From Chryseobacterium sp. (GTDB taxonomy: Bacteria; Bacteroidota; Bacteroidia; Flavobacteriales; Weeksellaceae), in contig NZ_JAFAJM010000013.1 of assembly GCF_019236175.1 (NCBI RefSeq), forward strand, positions 124,001-188,000: 64,000 bases of DNA. Direction: 5' to 3'. A program made the translations under genes and the position numbers. Under the pieces are notes generated by a model. That model ran no database searches. It was given only the letters and a program-made list of their open reading frames with translations, and had not been told where the DNA came from. Positions 45,772 to 54,305 of the stretch are shown piece after piece. Numbering within the stretch: the stretch's first letter is position 1; each line of letters opens with the position of its first letter.

Positions 45772-46608
45772 TCAGCTTTGTTTTTGCTTTAAAAACATTT
45801 TAAGCCTTATATAAATACGATAAAAAAAACTCTTCTGATATTCCAGAAGCCCATAGATTTCCTGGGAGTTCTGATATTGGAGCGGAACTTTTTTATTTGC
45901 AATTTTTTCTATCTCCCTGCGATGCATGGTTTCCAGTATTACTTTTGAAAAAGATTCTTTAACGCTTTTTTTTGATTTGTCCTGGGAAATTCCGTTGGGA
46001 TGGGTTCTGTATCGATATAAAACATCATTAATAAATAAAGGATTTCCAACCTCGAGTATTTTAAGATACAGATCCTGATCTACGGCATTGAATAGAGCAG
46101 GGTTGATCCCTGATGTTTTGAAATAAGCATCTTTTTTAAAAGTAAAAAAATGAGAAATCTGGATATGGGTATTGAAAAAATAATTGTTATTATAGATTTG
46201 TTTGCTGTTTTTGAAAACCTTTAGAGGATTTAAAAGCTTATCACAAATCATAAACTTTGAATAGGTGGCTACAATTTCCTTATTATGCCCGAATGCATGC
46301 ACGGAAGACTCTATAGCATGGGGATATAGAGCGTCATCAGGATCCAGAAAAGCACAGATTCCACCGGATGCAAATTCCATACATTTTCTTTTTGTATATC
46401 CGCAACCCATGTTGGTTTCATTGATATAGAGCCTGAATCTCGGATCGTCCTTTATGAGATCCTGAATCTGTAGAAGAGAATCATCGGTGGAAGCATCATC
46501 TATAATAATAGCTTCCCAGTTTTGATAAGACTGATGGACTAAAGAGTCGTAACATTCTTTAAAATAGTTACCATTATTATAATGTGCGATAAGAATTGAA
46601 AACTTCAT
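45772..46608 (-). CDS. Glycosyltransferase family 2
   Basis: A 278-aa GT-A fold enzyme. N-terminal MKFSILIAHYNNGNYFKECYDSL-type start, nucleotide-sugar Asp motif IIIDDASTDDSL, and the metal-binding CAFLDPDDALYPHAIESS (DxD as D-P-D). It transfers a sugar to polysaccharide or glycan acceptors. It stands alone between the receptor and the lanthipeptide regulator; no other polysaccharide genes are visible, so the acceptor is unknown. Confidence 0.87.
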   Translation of the reverse strand: MKFSILIAHYNNGNYFKECYDSLVHQSYQNWEAIIIDDASTDDSLLQIQDLIKDDPRFRLYINETNMGCGYTKRKCMEFASGGICAFLDPDDALYPHAIESSVHAFGHNKEIVATYSKFMICDKLLNPLKVFKNSKQIYNNNYFFNTHIQISHFFTFKKDAYFKTSGINPALFNAVDQDLYLKILEVGNPLFINDVLYRYRTHPNGISQDKSKKSVKESFSKVILETMHRREIEKIANKKVPLQYQNSQEIYGLLEYQKSFFYRIYIRLKMFLKQKQS

Positions 46609-46962
46609 TGTGTTAATACTTTAGATAAAACCTGATAAAATTCTTGAGGGGAAAGAAATAATATCAGACCAGGAAATCACTTTGCCTGAACAGTTATGAC
46701 AACAATCCTGATACCAATCTTTTAAAATTTCTGAACTTATTTGAACTTAGCTGATAGATAAATTATCCGTCAGAAAAGTACTTTACGTCGTTGTTGTCAA
46801 TTATCAAAAATACACTTCGTGTTTCTGATATAGTGTATGTATTTTATTCAGGAAGTTAGATTATTTATAGAATAATCTTTTTTTAGATTGTTGATGAGTC
46901 AATATTATGTTTATCAAAAAATTTTCAACGGATAAGGAATCAGGCTTATTCTGATGATCTGT
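46609..46962. other. 354-bp intergenic region
   Basis: No supported gene. It includes a plus-strand hairpin with a T-tract (AGATTAT... ATAATCT then seven T, about 46858-46885) with no obvious transcript to end, and a short AT-rich leader for the glycosyltransferase. Confidence 0.4.
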
Positions 46963-48711
46963 TCATTCCAAATCATTTTCCATTCCTTTTAGCTCATCTT
47001 TTCTTTTTTTGATAAATACCGTCGGCCTGATGTCATTAATTTCAGTGAAAAGATCTGTAAAAGTCTGTCGGGAGGAAATACCACAATAGCTGGTTAAAGC
47101 TTCGATGGTATAATCTAAAAACTTCGGATTGTGGTAAAGCTCATGGGTAATATAGTTGATCCGCAGAATATTTAAATAGGTATTAAAATTATTCCCTTTA
47201 TATTCATTGATGACCTGAGATAAATAGGTGGTATTGGTATTGAATTTTTTGGCAAGATCTGACTGGGTCAATCCTTTTTTGGTAAATTCCGCTTTTGATT
47301 CAAACTTGTCTAATTTTTCTAATAAATCTTCCACTACCGATTCCGGGACTTCTGTTTTATTTTCTTTTCGGGTGATTTTCTTTGCTTTATTTTCATGATC
47401 ACCAGATAAAAGATCTTGTTTTTCACGGATTAATCTTTGCTCCAGTTCAAAATACCGTTGCTGTGCTTTTTTTTGTTTTTTATTCCTATAAATAAGAGTG
47501 ATAACAAGAAACGCAATAGTTAAAATTGATCCGAATAATACGATAAGACCTTTAGAATTGATGCTTTCTAATTGATTTTGCTTTGCCAGTAATGCCTTTG
47601 TTTCATATTCTTTATGAATTTTAGAAGCCAGATATTTAAAATCTCTTGTCAGAATACTATCCGCTTTTAATAATTGTTTGGTAAAGAAAAGTTCTTTTTC
47701 AGCCTGTCCCGATTGATGATAGTGATTGATTAAAATTTCATAATTTTCTCTCACCTCAGGAAGTAAGAAATTATGTTTCTGAAAAATAGAATCTACTTTA
47801 GTGAAATAGTTTATTGCTTTTTCTGTCTGATTTAGTTCTAAATAAGACTTCCCGAGATAAAAATAACTGACAGAGGTCCAGGTAAAATCATTTGCCCTTA
47901 ATGCCGGTAGTGCACTGTCTAAATTTATTATTGCTTCCTGATATTTACCTTTTCGGAAATCTAAAATCCCTTTTGATTTCAAAAAATAAGCGTTTTCCAG
48001 TGAAAAATCATTTGATTTGGGAAGATTGGAAATCCCATACTTAACTATAGAATCGCTTTTTGTCAAGTCATTTAAATTCGTATAGCATATGGCCTGTTGA
48101 TGAAGGCTGTTAAAATAACCTTTTTGGTTATTGAATATAATATTAGGATGGGCTTTGCTCTTGATGACCGGTTCAAAATACCTTATACATTTATCAAATA
48201 AGGTGAGCGCTTCATCATAATATCCCAAATAACTTTTGACTACACCCAGATGGTAGATAATACTGTTTTTTAAGTATTGATCTTTTGTTTTTAGTGAATA
48301 ATCGTATGCTTTCAGGTATTCATCTAAGGCGGGCTGATATTTTTTATAAAAAAAATAGTATACAATACCTCTGGTCAGATAGGCATTGCTTATCAATTCA
48401 GGATCCTTCGACTGTAGTGAATACACTACGCAGCTGTCTGCATATTTCAGTTTTACAGCTTTGTCTTCAGAATAGTAGATCAGGTCTTTATAGCCCTGAA
48501 AAATGTGATTGTAGTTATTTTCAGATTGGGCAAATTTTATATAATTATGGACATAAGGAATAGCCTTCTCATTATTTTCTTCAAAGTTTTCATATAAACT
48601 TCTTAAATCATTCAGATGTCTTGTTCCTGTTTTAGCCGGATTCTGACAAAAAAAATGATTTGTAAATAAAAGAAAGTAAAATATTATTGCCGTTTTCTTT
48701 AATAAAAGCAT
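46963..48711 (-). CDS. TPR-containing membrane AraC-type regulator
   Basis: A 582-aa protein with signal/anchor region (LLLKKTAIIFYFLLFTNHFF), about six TPR repeats in the periplasmic part (residues about 60-350, e.g. ALDEYLKAYDYSLKT), one membrane span near residues 388-409 (GLIVLFGSILTIAFLVITLIY), and a cytoplasmic AraC DNA-binding part (about 480-570, TQSDLAKKFNTNTTYLSQVI). This layout is a common Bacteroidota one-component membrane regulator. I prefer the ATG at 48711, since the upstream TTG at 48735 lies within its own -7 box. It faces the lanthipeptide operon, and paired direct repeats lie between. Confidence 0.85.
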   Translation of the reverse strand: MLLLKKTAIIFYFLLFTNHFFCQNPAKTGTRHLNDLRSLYENFEENNEKAIPYVHNYIKFAQSENNYNHIFQGYKDLIYYSEDKAVKLKYADSCVVYSLQSKDPELISNAYLTRGIVYYFFYKKYQPALDEYLKAYDYSLKTKDQYLKNSIIYHLGVVKSYLGYYDEALTLFDKCIRYFEPVIKSKAHPNIIFNNQKGYFNSLHQQAICYTNLNDLTKSDSIVKYGISNLPKSNDFSLENAYFLKSKGILDFRKGKYQEAIINLDSALPALRANDFTWTSVSYFYLGKSYLELNQTEKAINYFTKVDSIFQKHNFLLPEVRENYEILINHYHQSGQAEKELFFTKQLLKADSILTRDFKYLASKIHKEYETKALLAKQNQLESINSKGLIVLFGSILTIAFLVITLIYRNKKQKKAQQRYFELEQRLIREKQDLLSGDHENKAKKITRKENKTEVPESVVEDLLEKLDKFESKAEFTKKGLTQSDLAKKFNTNTTYLSQVINEYKGNNFNTYLNILRINYITHELYHNPKFLDYTIEALTSYCGISSRQTFTDLFTEINDIRPTVFIKKRKDELKGMENDLE

Positions 48712-48732
48712 AGATAATAAATAAAATACTTT

Positions 48733-48740
48733 CAAATTTA
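48733..48740 (-). promoter_or_regulatory. -7 box of the TPR/AraC regulator
   Basis: TAAATTTG on the minus strand matches TAnnTTTG and lies about 21 bp before the ATG at 48711. Confidence 0.45.
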
Positions 48741-48795
48741 ATCAAAAAAGACCAGAAAATGCCAATAATTCCTATTTCAATGAAATATGGTTTAA

Positions 48796-48860
48796 TGTAT
48801 TTGTTATCAGTGTTTTGTATTTGTAATGATTTATAAATTAGGACTCTCTGATTTATAAAT
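48796..48860. promoter_or_regulatory. Direct repeats in the divergent promoter region of the lanthipeptide locus
   Basis: GATTTATAAAT occurs at 48828-48838 and 48850-48860, exactly 22 bp apart, so both copies face the same side of the helix. TGTATTTGT occurs at 48796-48804 and 48816-48824, 20 bp apart. AraC-type proteins typically bind tandem direct repeats about two turns apart, so these are candidate sites for the facing regulator. Confidence 0.55.
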
Positions 48861-48964
48861 CAAGCCAAAGTTTACCTGAAAAGAACCTGTTTAATACATA
48901 ATTTTAGCTCAAGCTTAGAACACAAACCCGGTACCGGAATAAACTCATTAAATGAATAAAAGAC

Positions 48965-49234
48965 ATGAAAAGGTTTATCCCATTATTACTTCTGATAACA
49001 GTATTTAATTCTTGTAGTAAAGACGATGATGATATAATACAGGAAAGTTTAAATCAAAATAAGGAAGTAAACAAAACATTAAAAATTAACAGGTATACAA
49101 ATGAAGAATTAAATTCTTCTGTTAAAAGCAAAGATAGTCTTATGATGGTGGACACACCGGAGAAAGCAGAGAATGAGGAAGCTGATGAAGAACCTCCTGT
49201 AAAAAATGGTAATCATTGGATTATTGGTAAATAA
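48965..49234 (+). CDS. Small surface-type lipoprotein of the lanthipeptide locus
   Basis: An 89-aa lipoprotein: signal MKRFIPLLLLITVFNSC with lipobox cysteine at 17. The next residues SKDDDD form the acidic lipoprotein export signal known from Bacteroidota surface lipoproteins, so it is probably displayed on the outside. The remainder is polar and acidic (SKDSLMMVDTPEKAENEEADEE) and ends HWIIGK. It has no cysteine in the mature part after the lipidated one, so it is not another lanthipeptide. It precedes the receptor-like gene by 39 bp and may serve in self-protection (a LanI-like role) or export. Confidence 0.72.
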   Translation: MKRFIPLLLLITVFNSCSKDDDDIIQESLNQNKEVNKTLKINRYTNEELNSSVKSKDSLMMVDTPEKAENEEADEEPPVKNGNHWIIGK

Positions 49235-49273
49235 TTCCAGTTTCCTGAATTATCATGAGAAAATTTAATAGTA

Positions 49274-51634
49274 ATGAAGCATTTTAGAATATTGTTGTTT
49301 TCTTTTTTGGTGCTATTTCTGAATAGTAAACCACTTTTTGGGCAACAATATACGCTTAAGGGGCAGGTTGTTGATAAAGAAAAGAAACCGATCGAATGGG
49401 TAAAAGCTAATATATTCAGGAATGACACACTGGTTGCAGGCGGCATTACAACAGATAGTGCAGGCTTATTTACAATCCGGATGCTGAAAGGAAATTACAA
49501 GTTGGTTTTAGAACGCTTCGGAAAAGAATATTATCATCAGAAAATCAATATTTTGAGGGATTATGATTTAGGAAAAATTGAAATTAATGAATCTATCTTA
49601 TTGGAAGGAGTTACAATTACGGGCAACCGGAAAATTGTTGAGCGTCAGTTTGATAAAGTTATTTTCAATGTTTCGAACAGTCCTTTAAAACAAGGATACA
49701 ACGGGTTGGAAATTTTAAAACGAAGTCCGGGACTGAGAGTGAATTCGAAAGGTGAAATTTTGTTACGTAATGAAAATGTAATGGTAATGGTAAACGGAAG
49801 GAAAATGAATTTCTCTGCTTCAGAGCTTGAAAATTATTTGAATGGTCTCAATTCAGAAAATATAAAAAGTATTGAAATCCAGACTTTAGGTTCTGCAGAT
49901 ACTGATGCCTCGAATAGCGGAGGAGTAGTTAATATAGTTTTAAAAAAGATACCTGTCGGTTTTCAGTCCACGATAAAAACATCATATGCTTATCGGGATA
50001 AAGATCACGCAGGGTATACAGGAGGAGTCACCAGTCAGTTTGGTGCAGCAAAATGGAACATCTATAATAAAATAAACTATTCGGATAACACGAATCTGTC
50101 GCGTTTCAACTCAACAACCAATTTTTTTAATACTCAGGGCAAAAATGTAAACTATGGGGAAAGTGATAATCATAACAAGAATTTTAACATGACCACAGGT
50201 GTATTTTTTTACCCATCAAAGCAACATGAGATTGGAGCTGAAGTTTATTTTTCAAACACTAAAGTACACCGGGACGGCTGGGAGAATCTAATGGTATATA
50301 ACCCTTCTCATAGTTCCACATCTGATAACCGGTCCCTTTATGAAAATAAAAACAATTTCTGGAATGCCACCTTAAATTATGTTTTCAAACTGAATGATAA
50401 GGGGAGCTCTATCAAATTTATCGGTGATGCCGGAAATACCCAGTTTGATAATAATAACGAAGTTGACAGCAGATATACTTATGGTTCGTTACCTGATAAT
50501 TACTACAGGTATTTAACAGATGCGAATTCAAATTTTGTTAATCTACAGACCGACTGGCATCAAAAATCAGAAAAGAACTGGGAATGGACCCTAGGTGTTA
50601 AATATGCACAGGTGAGAAGAAATAATCTGTTGAATGTTTTTCTCAATGATGACGGGGCCTGGAATCCAGCCAGCGGCGATCAGGATTTTGATAATAAAGA
50701 ACAGGTGCTGTCAAATTATATAACCGTTGCAAAACAATGGGAAAAACGTCACAATCTGAAAATAGGATTACGTACAGAATATACAGATCTCACCGGAACC
50801 GATAACATCAATGCTACAAGAGTGAAAAGAAGTTATTTTGATTGGTTTCCCAACCTTTATTATGGGTATACATTAGCAGATAATCAAAGTATTTCGGTTT
50901 CATATGCACGCAGGATAAACCGGCCAAGTTTTAGAGATCTTAATCCGTTTGTCATCAAACAAAATGATTTTTTATTTCAGACGGGAAACCCGGATCTCCA
51001 GCCTCAGTATACCAGTAAAATTGATCTGAGCTATACGCTGAAGAATCATACATTCTCATTGTTTGGCAGCTTTTCAGATAATATTATCGCAGGAGTCTAT
51101 TCAGTTCAGGGTAATATAACCTATTATAAACCTGAAAACTTTGGAAAGTCACAGACAGTGGGACTCTATCATTCCTTTAATGGAAACTTAGCGAAGTGGC
51201 TTTATACCAGTATTTCATCCGGTGTTTGGTATTATAATTTTGAGATCGGAGACATTTCTCATAATAGATTTTCATTCTATACAACATGGAGTCTGCAGGT
51301 GAAATTTGACAAAACATTTTTCCTGGATATTACGAATGATTACAATACTAAGAGCCAAAGTAATGCAGTAGAGTTCTATGATCAGTATGGGCTTGATCTT
51401 GCGCTTCAGAAAAGCATACTGCAGGGTTCAGGTATTATTCGCCTAAGCTGGGATGATGTATTTAATACACAACGGGATCGTAATATCTCAAGGTACGAAA
51501 ACTTTGATTTTCATTTCTACCAAAAAAGGATTACGAGTTATCCTACCTTGACATTTACCTACAATATTAAAAATAAGAGCAAAATAAATAATAAAAATAT
51601 ACAAAAGGGCAATGACAATATCAACAGATTGTAA
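49274..51634 (+). CDS. TonB-receptor-like outer-membrane beta-barrel protein
   Basis: A 786-aa protein with signal peptide (ILLFSFLVLFLNSKPLFGQ), a carboxypeptidase-regulatory-like beta-sandwich (about 22-100: YTLKGQVVDKEKKPIEWVKA), a plug domain (about 110-215: VNGRKMNFSASELENYLNG, LGSADTDASNSGGVVNIVLKK) and a barrel with the RRINRPSFRDLNPF motif typical of the outer-membrane beta-barrel family (OMP_b-brl_3). The usual TonB box cannot be fixed. Its place directly before the lanthipeptide precursor suggests export or recapture of the peptide across the outer membrane. The final bases and the following leader share a short repeat. Confidence 0.82.
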   Translation: MKHFRILLFSFLVLFLNSKPLFGQQYTLKGQVVDKEKKPIEWVKANIFRNDTLVAGGITTDSAGLFTIRMLKGNYKLVLERFGKEYYHQKINILRDYDLGKIEINESILLEGVTITGNRKIVERQFDKVIFNVSNSPLKQGYNGLEILKRSPGLRVNSKGEILLRNENVMVMVNGRKMNFSASELENYLNGLNSENIKSIEIQTLGSADTDASNSGGVVNIVLKKIPVGFQSTIKTSYAYRDKDHAGYTGGVTSQFGAAKWNIYNKINYSDNTNLSRFNSTTNFFNTQGKNVNYGESDNHNKNFNMTTGVFFYPSKQHEIGAEVYFSNTKVHRDGWENLMVYNPSHSSTSDNRSLYENKNNFWNATLNYVFKLNDKGSSIKFIGDAGNTQFDNNNEVDSRYTYGSLPDNYYRYLTDANSNFVNLQTDWHQKSEKNWEWTLGVKYAQVRRNNLLNVFLNDDGAWNPASGDQDFDNKEQVLSNYITVAKQWEKRHNLKIGLRTEYTDLTGTDNINATRVKRSYFDWFPNLYYGYTLADNQSISVSYARRINRPSFRDLNPFVIKQNDFLFQTGNPDLQPQYTSKIDLSYTLKNHTFSLFGSFSDNIIAGVYSVQGNITYYKPENFGKSQTVGLYHSFNGNLAKWLYTSISSGVWYYNFEIGDISHNRFSFYTTWSLQVKFDKTFFLDITNDYNTKSQSNAVEFYDQYGLDLALQKSILQGSGIIRLSWDDVFNTQRDRNISRYENFDFHFYQKRITSYPTLTFTYNIKNKSKINNKNIQKGNDNINRL

Positions 51635-51789
51635 GACCCTAAAACTTCTTTTTCGCGAAAAGGCAATCCGAATGATCTTTCCAACTGAAAATCTGTAAGA
51701 TTGTAAGCCCGCTTCTAAGGCTTTAAATAGGAAGGGACTGTTTCGCCTGAAGAAACATAATAAATACTTAATCTATAAATTTCAAAATC
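51635..51789 (+). other. Leader region of the lanthipeptide precursor
   Basis: The word GATTGTAAG followed by a C-rich short tract occurs twice, at the end of the barrel gene (51628-51636) and at 51699-51711, each followed by a TTCT word. TTTTCGCGAAAA (about 51649-51660) is a 12-bp palindrome. A TAAATTTC word before the ATG is one base off a -7 box. An internal promoter for the precursor is possible. Confidence 0.4.
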
Positions 51790-51990
51790 ATGAAAAAAGA
51801 AATCAAATTCAAGAAAGGAGGCTTAACTTTAAACAAAGAAACTCTTTCAAAAATCAATGAGAGACAAATGAAAGCTATTGCAGGTGGTATTGCACGTGCA
51901 GCTGCTACTTCAGTTCAAGAACCAACTAAAGAAGAGCAAGTAGTTGCAGGTAGCAACTGTTGTTCATCTGCTAACACAGCTTGTTGCTAG
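51790..51990 (+). CDS. lanA: Class I lanthipeptide precursor (LanA)
   Basis: A 66-aa precursor. The leader (residues 1-33) is Lys/Glu-rich, contains LTLNKETLSKINERQMKAIA and ends in Gly-Gly at 32-33, a cut site for the C39 peptidase of the ABC exporter encoded below. The core (34-66) has four cysteines as two pairs, Cys57-58 and Cys65-66, and dehydratable residues Thr40, Ser41, Thr46, Ser55, Ser59, Ser60 and Thr63, so up to four lanthionine rings can be drawn. It is the only clear precursor in the cluster. A terminator follows 19 bp after the stop. The leader pattern is that of Bacteroidota class I lanthipeptides. Confidence 0.85.
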   Translation: MKKEIKFKKGGLTLNKETLSKINERQMKAIAGGIARAAATSVQEPTKEEQVVAGSNCCSSANTACC

Positions 51991-52008
51991 TTAGCCAATT
52001 AAAAAAAG

Positions 52009-52044
52009 GCGAAGTGCAACAAAAAGCACTTCGCTATTTTTTTT
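52009..52044 (+). terminator. Partial terminator/attenuator after lanA
   Basis: Perfect 9-bp stem GCGAAGTGC/GCACTTCGC, 8-nt loop, then CTATTTTTTTT. It separates lanA from the enzyme genes, which have no clear promoter of their own, so leaky termination probably sets high precursor to enzyme ratio. Confidence 0.8.
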
Positions 52045-52106
52045 CCCTAATTTCTATTGTTCTTAAAACAATTATGGCTAATAACAAATCGGTAAATTAT
52101 TAAATT

Positions 52107-53030
52107 ATGAAAATAGGATTGTTAGATTTTGGAGTAAGATCCCCAAACATTAACAGCTTAGCGGTCATAGAGGATTTAGTGGATTATGCAATTCTGGCAG
52201 ATCATCTTGGGTACAGCAGATTTTGGCTTGCAGAACATCACAATTTTGATCCCCTTGCAGCATGGCTTAATCCTGAGGTACTACTCCCTATAATTGCCGG
52301 GGCTACAGACCAGATAAGAGTAGGAGCGGGCGGTATCATTCTCTCAAGTCATTCTCCTTACAGAATTGCTTATACATTTAAATTACTTAACAATGTTTTT
52401 AATGACCGAATTGATCTGGGAATTGCCAAAGGATATAGCAACAGAAATATTAACAGTGGTAAAAGCGGTTCACAACTGCGGATTACGGAAAGCAAAGAGC
52501 AGATAGAGCAGAAGCTTAGGGATAATCAGGAATCTTTGATTAATTATCTTAATGATGAGGATCAATTATTGAAAGAAGAGATTGTCATTCCCCCGTTCAA
52601 AGGGATAATTCCGCAATTATGGAGTCTGACAGGATCTTTCAGAAATTTTGAAACCTTAGCGAAACAAGGGCTCAATATCTCAAGGTCTTTGTTCCATTTT
52701 GGCTCTGATGTGTCCTATAATAAGGACATAATAACAGAATATCGTGAACTGTTTATGACATACCACGGGCGGATGCCGGAAGTTTCTTTAGCTTTTTCGG
52801 GTGCCTGCTCAACAGATGGTATTCGTGCTAAAAAAAGTTATGAAAATCATTCTTATGGTTTTATTCCGGATAATATTGTAGGGTGCCCGTCACTATTTCA
52901 TGATCGCCTTTCAGAGTATAAAGAAAATTATAATATTGATGAATTTATTTTTATGAATGTTGCTCTGGACCCTGAAGAAAGGGCAGAGGGGCTCCATCTT
53001 ATTGCCGATACATTACAACTAAAACAATAA
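52107..53030 (+). CDS. Luciferase-like flavin-dependent oxidoreductase of the lanthipeptide locus
   Basis: A 307-aa protein of the LLM (bacterial luciferase-like, FMN or F420) family: ADHLGYSRFWLAEHHNFDP (the conserved R-F-W-x-A-E-H-H motif) near residues 31-49, GAGGIILSSHSPYRIA (about 73-88) and GIAKGYSNRNI. It is shorter in the C-terminal part than classical monooxygenases. In some lanthipeptide clusters a luciferase-fold enzyme (LanJC) reduces dehydroalanine to D-alanine. Since this gene lies between lanA and lanC, a similar role is likely but not proved; F420 is not normally made in Bacteroidota, so FMN would be the cofactor. Confidence 0.8.
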   Translation: MKIGLLDFGVRSPNINSLAVIEDLVDYAILADHLGYSRFWLAEHHNFDPLAAWLNPEVLLPIIAGATDQIRVGAGGIILSSHSPYRIAYTFKLLNNVFNDRIDLGIAKGYSNRNINSGKSGSQLRITESKEQIEQKLRDNQESLINYLNDEDQLLKEEIVIPPFKGIIPQLWSLTGSFRNFETLAKQGLNISRSLFHFGSDVSYNKDIITEYRELFMTYHGRMPEVSLAFSGACSTDGIRAKKSYENHSYGFIPDNIVGCPSLFHDRLSEYKENYNIDEFIFMNVALDPEERAEGLHLIADTLQLKQ

Positions 53031-53047
53031 CCATACTAACTCACAAT

Positions 53048-54283
53048 ATGTCTAATCAAAAACTTATAACATTACTTGAAAGAATTAATGAAATCCTGCT
53101 TCCTTTGGAACATGAGCCCGATTTTAATAAAGACAGATATGCGCTTCTGGCCGGTGATTCGCTATTTAGTGGAAATCTCGGACTGGTAGTATATCATTAT
53201 AATTTTTATAAAATATTCGGCAGTGAAAACTCCCGGGATCTGGCCATGAAGCTCCTTCAGAATATTATTGAAAGAGTTGAAGATGGAACCGGAACACTCA
53301 GTAATTATACCCTAAGTTATGGGCTTTCAGGTTTAGGAATGGTTCTGAGTCTGTTAATTAATGGAAATTTCATAAACACTGACGATGTTGAATTAGGAAA
53401 TTTAGACGAATTGGTTTTTGAATGGGCAATAGACAGGATCAGAAATAATGATAGTGAATTTATGCATGGTGCATTTGGTGCTGTTCATTATCTTTGCGAA
53501 AACTCGGAAACAGGCTCATTCGGAAAAGAGTATTTTGATATCCTCATTCAGGAGCTTAAAGCAAAAGCCATACATGATCCGGATGGAGGAATTTATTTTG
53601 ATTTATTCAATCAGTTTATTCCGGAATATCCCAGAAATTCCATTAATCTTAGTTTTTCTCATGGGATAACAGGAATCTTATTTATTCTACTGGATCTTAT
53701 TGATAAAGGCTTAATCGATGAAAAATATAAAGATTTTGCCCTTGAAATAGTAAAATATCTGGAATCAAAAATCGAAGACGTAGATTTTTCGAAAAAAATT
53801 TATTGCCACTCTGACAGCGTAGTTTCAGAAATCATTACAGGACGGAGAAACACCCGTCTTGCATGGTGCTACGGAGACCTGAACCAGGTGGTCACACTAT
53901 TACATGCGGGGCAAACCCTTAAAGACGAATCCCTGATTGCACTAAGTAATAAAATAGGTATAACCACTACTAAACGACTGGATTTTGAGCAGACCTATAT
54001 TTCTGATACCCAATTCTGCCATGGAACAAGTGGTTTGGTATATATCTACGATTATCTTTATGAAAAAACCCACCTCGCTGAATATCTTACGGCTAAAAAT
54101 CATTGGCTGGAAAAAACATTAGACCTTTTAGAATCAGAGCTGAATACCGACTATTACACCCAAAAAGATAAGGCCGGTGAATTGCTGGAAGGACTTCCGG
54201 GAGTAGCTTTAGTGTTATTATCTGAAGTTGGAAAATCACAGGGACAAAAATTAAATTGGGGTAAAATATTTTTATTGTATTAA
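53048..54283 (+). CDS. lanC: Lanthionine synthetase C family cyclase (LanC)
   Basis: A 411-aa alpha-alpha barrel enzyme that adds cysteine thiols onto dehydrated Ser/Thr. The zinc ligands Cys274 (LAWCYGD) and Cys324-His325 (FCHGTSG) are present, and His205 in SFSHGITGIL matches the catalytic histidine motif of NisC. LSYGLSGLGM (about 90-99) and MHGAFGAVHYL (about 139-149) are further G-x-x-G helices of the fold. It follows the oxidoreductase gene by 17 bp and precedes lanB by 22 bp. Confidence 0.92.
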   Translation: MSNQKLITLLERINEILLPLEHEPDFNKDRYALLAGDSLFSGNLGLVVYHYNFYKIFGSENSRDLAMKLLQNIIERVEDGTGTLSNYTLSYGLSGLGMVLSLLINGNFINTDDVELGNLDELVFEWAIDRIRNNDSEFMHGAFGAVHYLCENSETGSFGKEYFDILIQELKAKAIHDPDGGIYFDLFNQFIPEYPRNSINLSFSHGITGILFILLDLIDKGLIDEKYKDFALEIVKYLESKIEDVDFSKKIYCHSDSVVSEIITGRRNTRLAWCYGDLNQVVTLLHAGQTLKDESLIALSNKIGITTTKRLDFEQTYISDTQFCHGTSGLVYIYDYLYEKTHLAEYLTAKNHWLEKTLDLLESELNTDYYTQKDKAGELLEGLPGVALVLLSEVGKSQGQKLNWGKIFLLY

Positions 54284-54305
54284 AACAAACACTAAGCTAA
54301 TTTCT

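Noticed and set aside
48965-49234. Small lipoprotein as another lanthipeptide precursor
   Set aside because: It has a lipobox, lacks a Gly-Gly leader end and has no cysteine in the mature part beyond the lipidated one.
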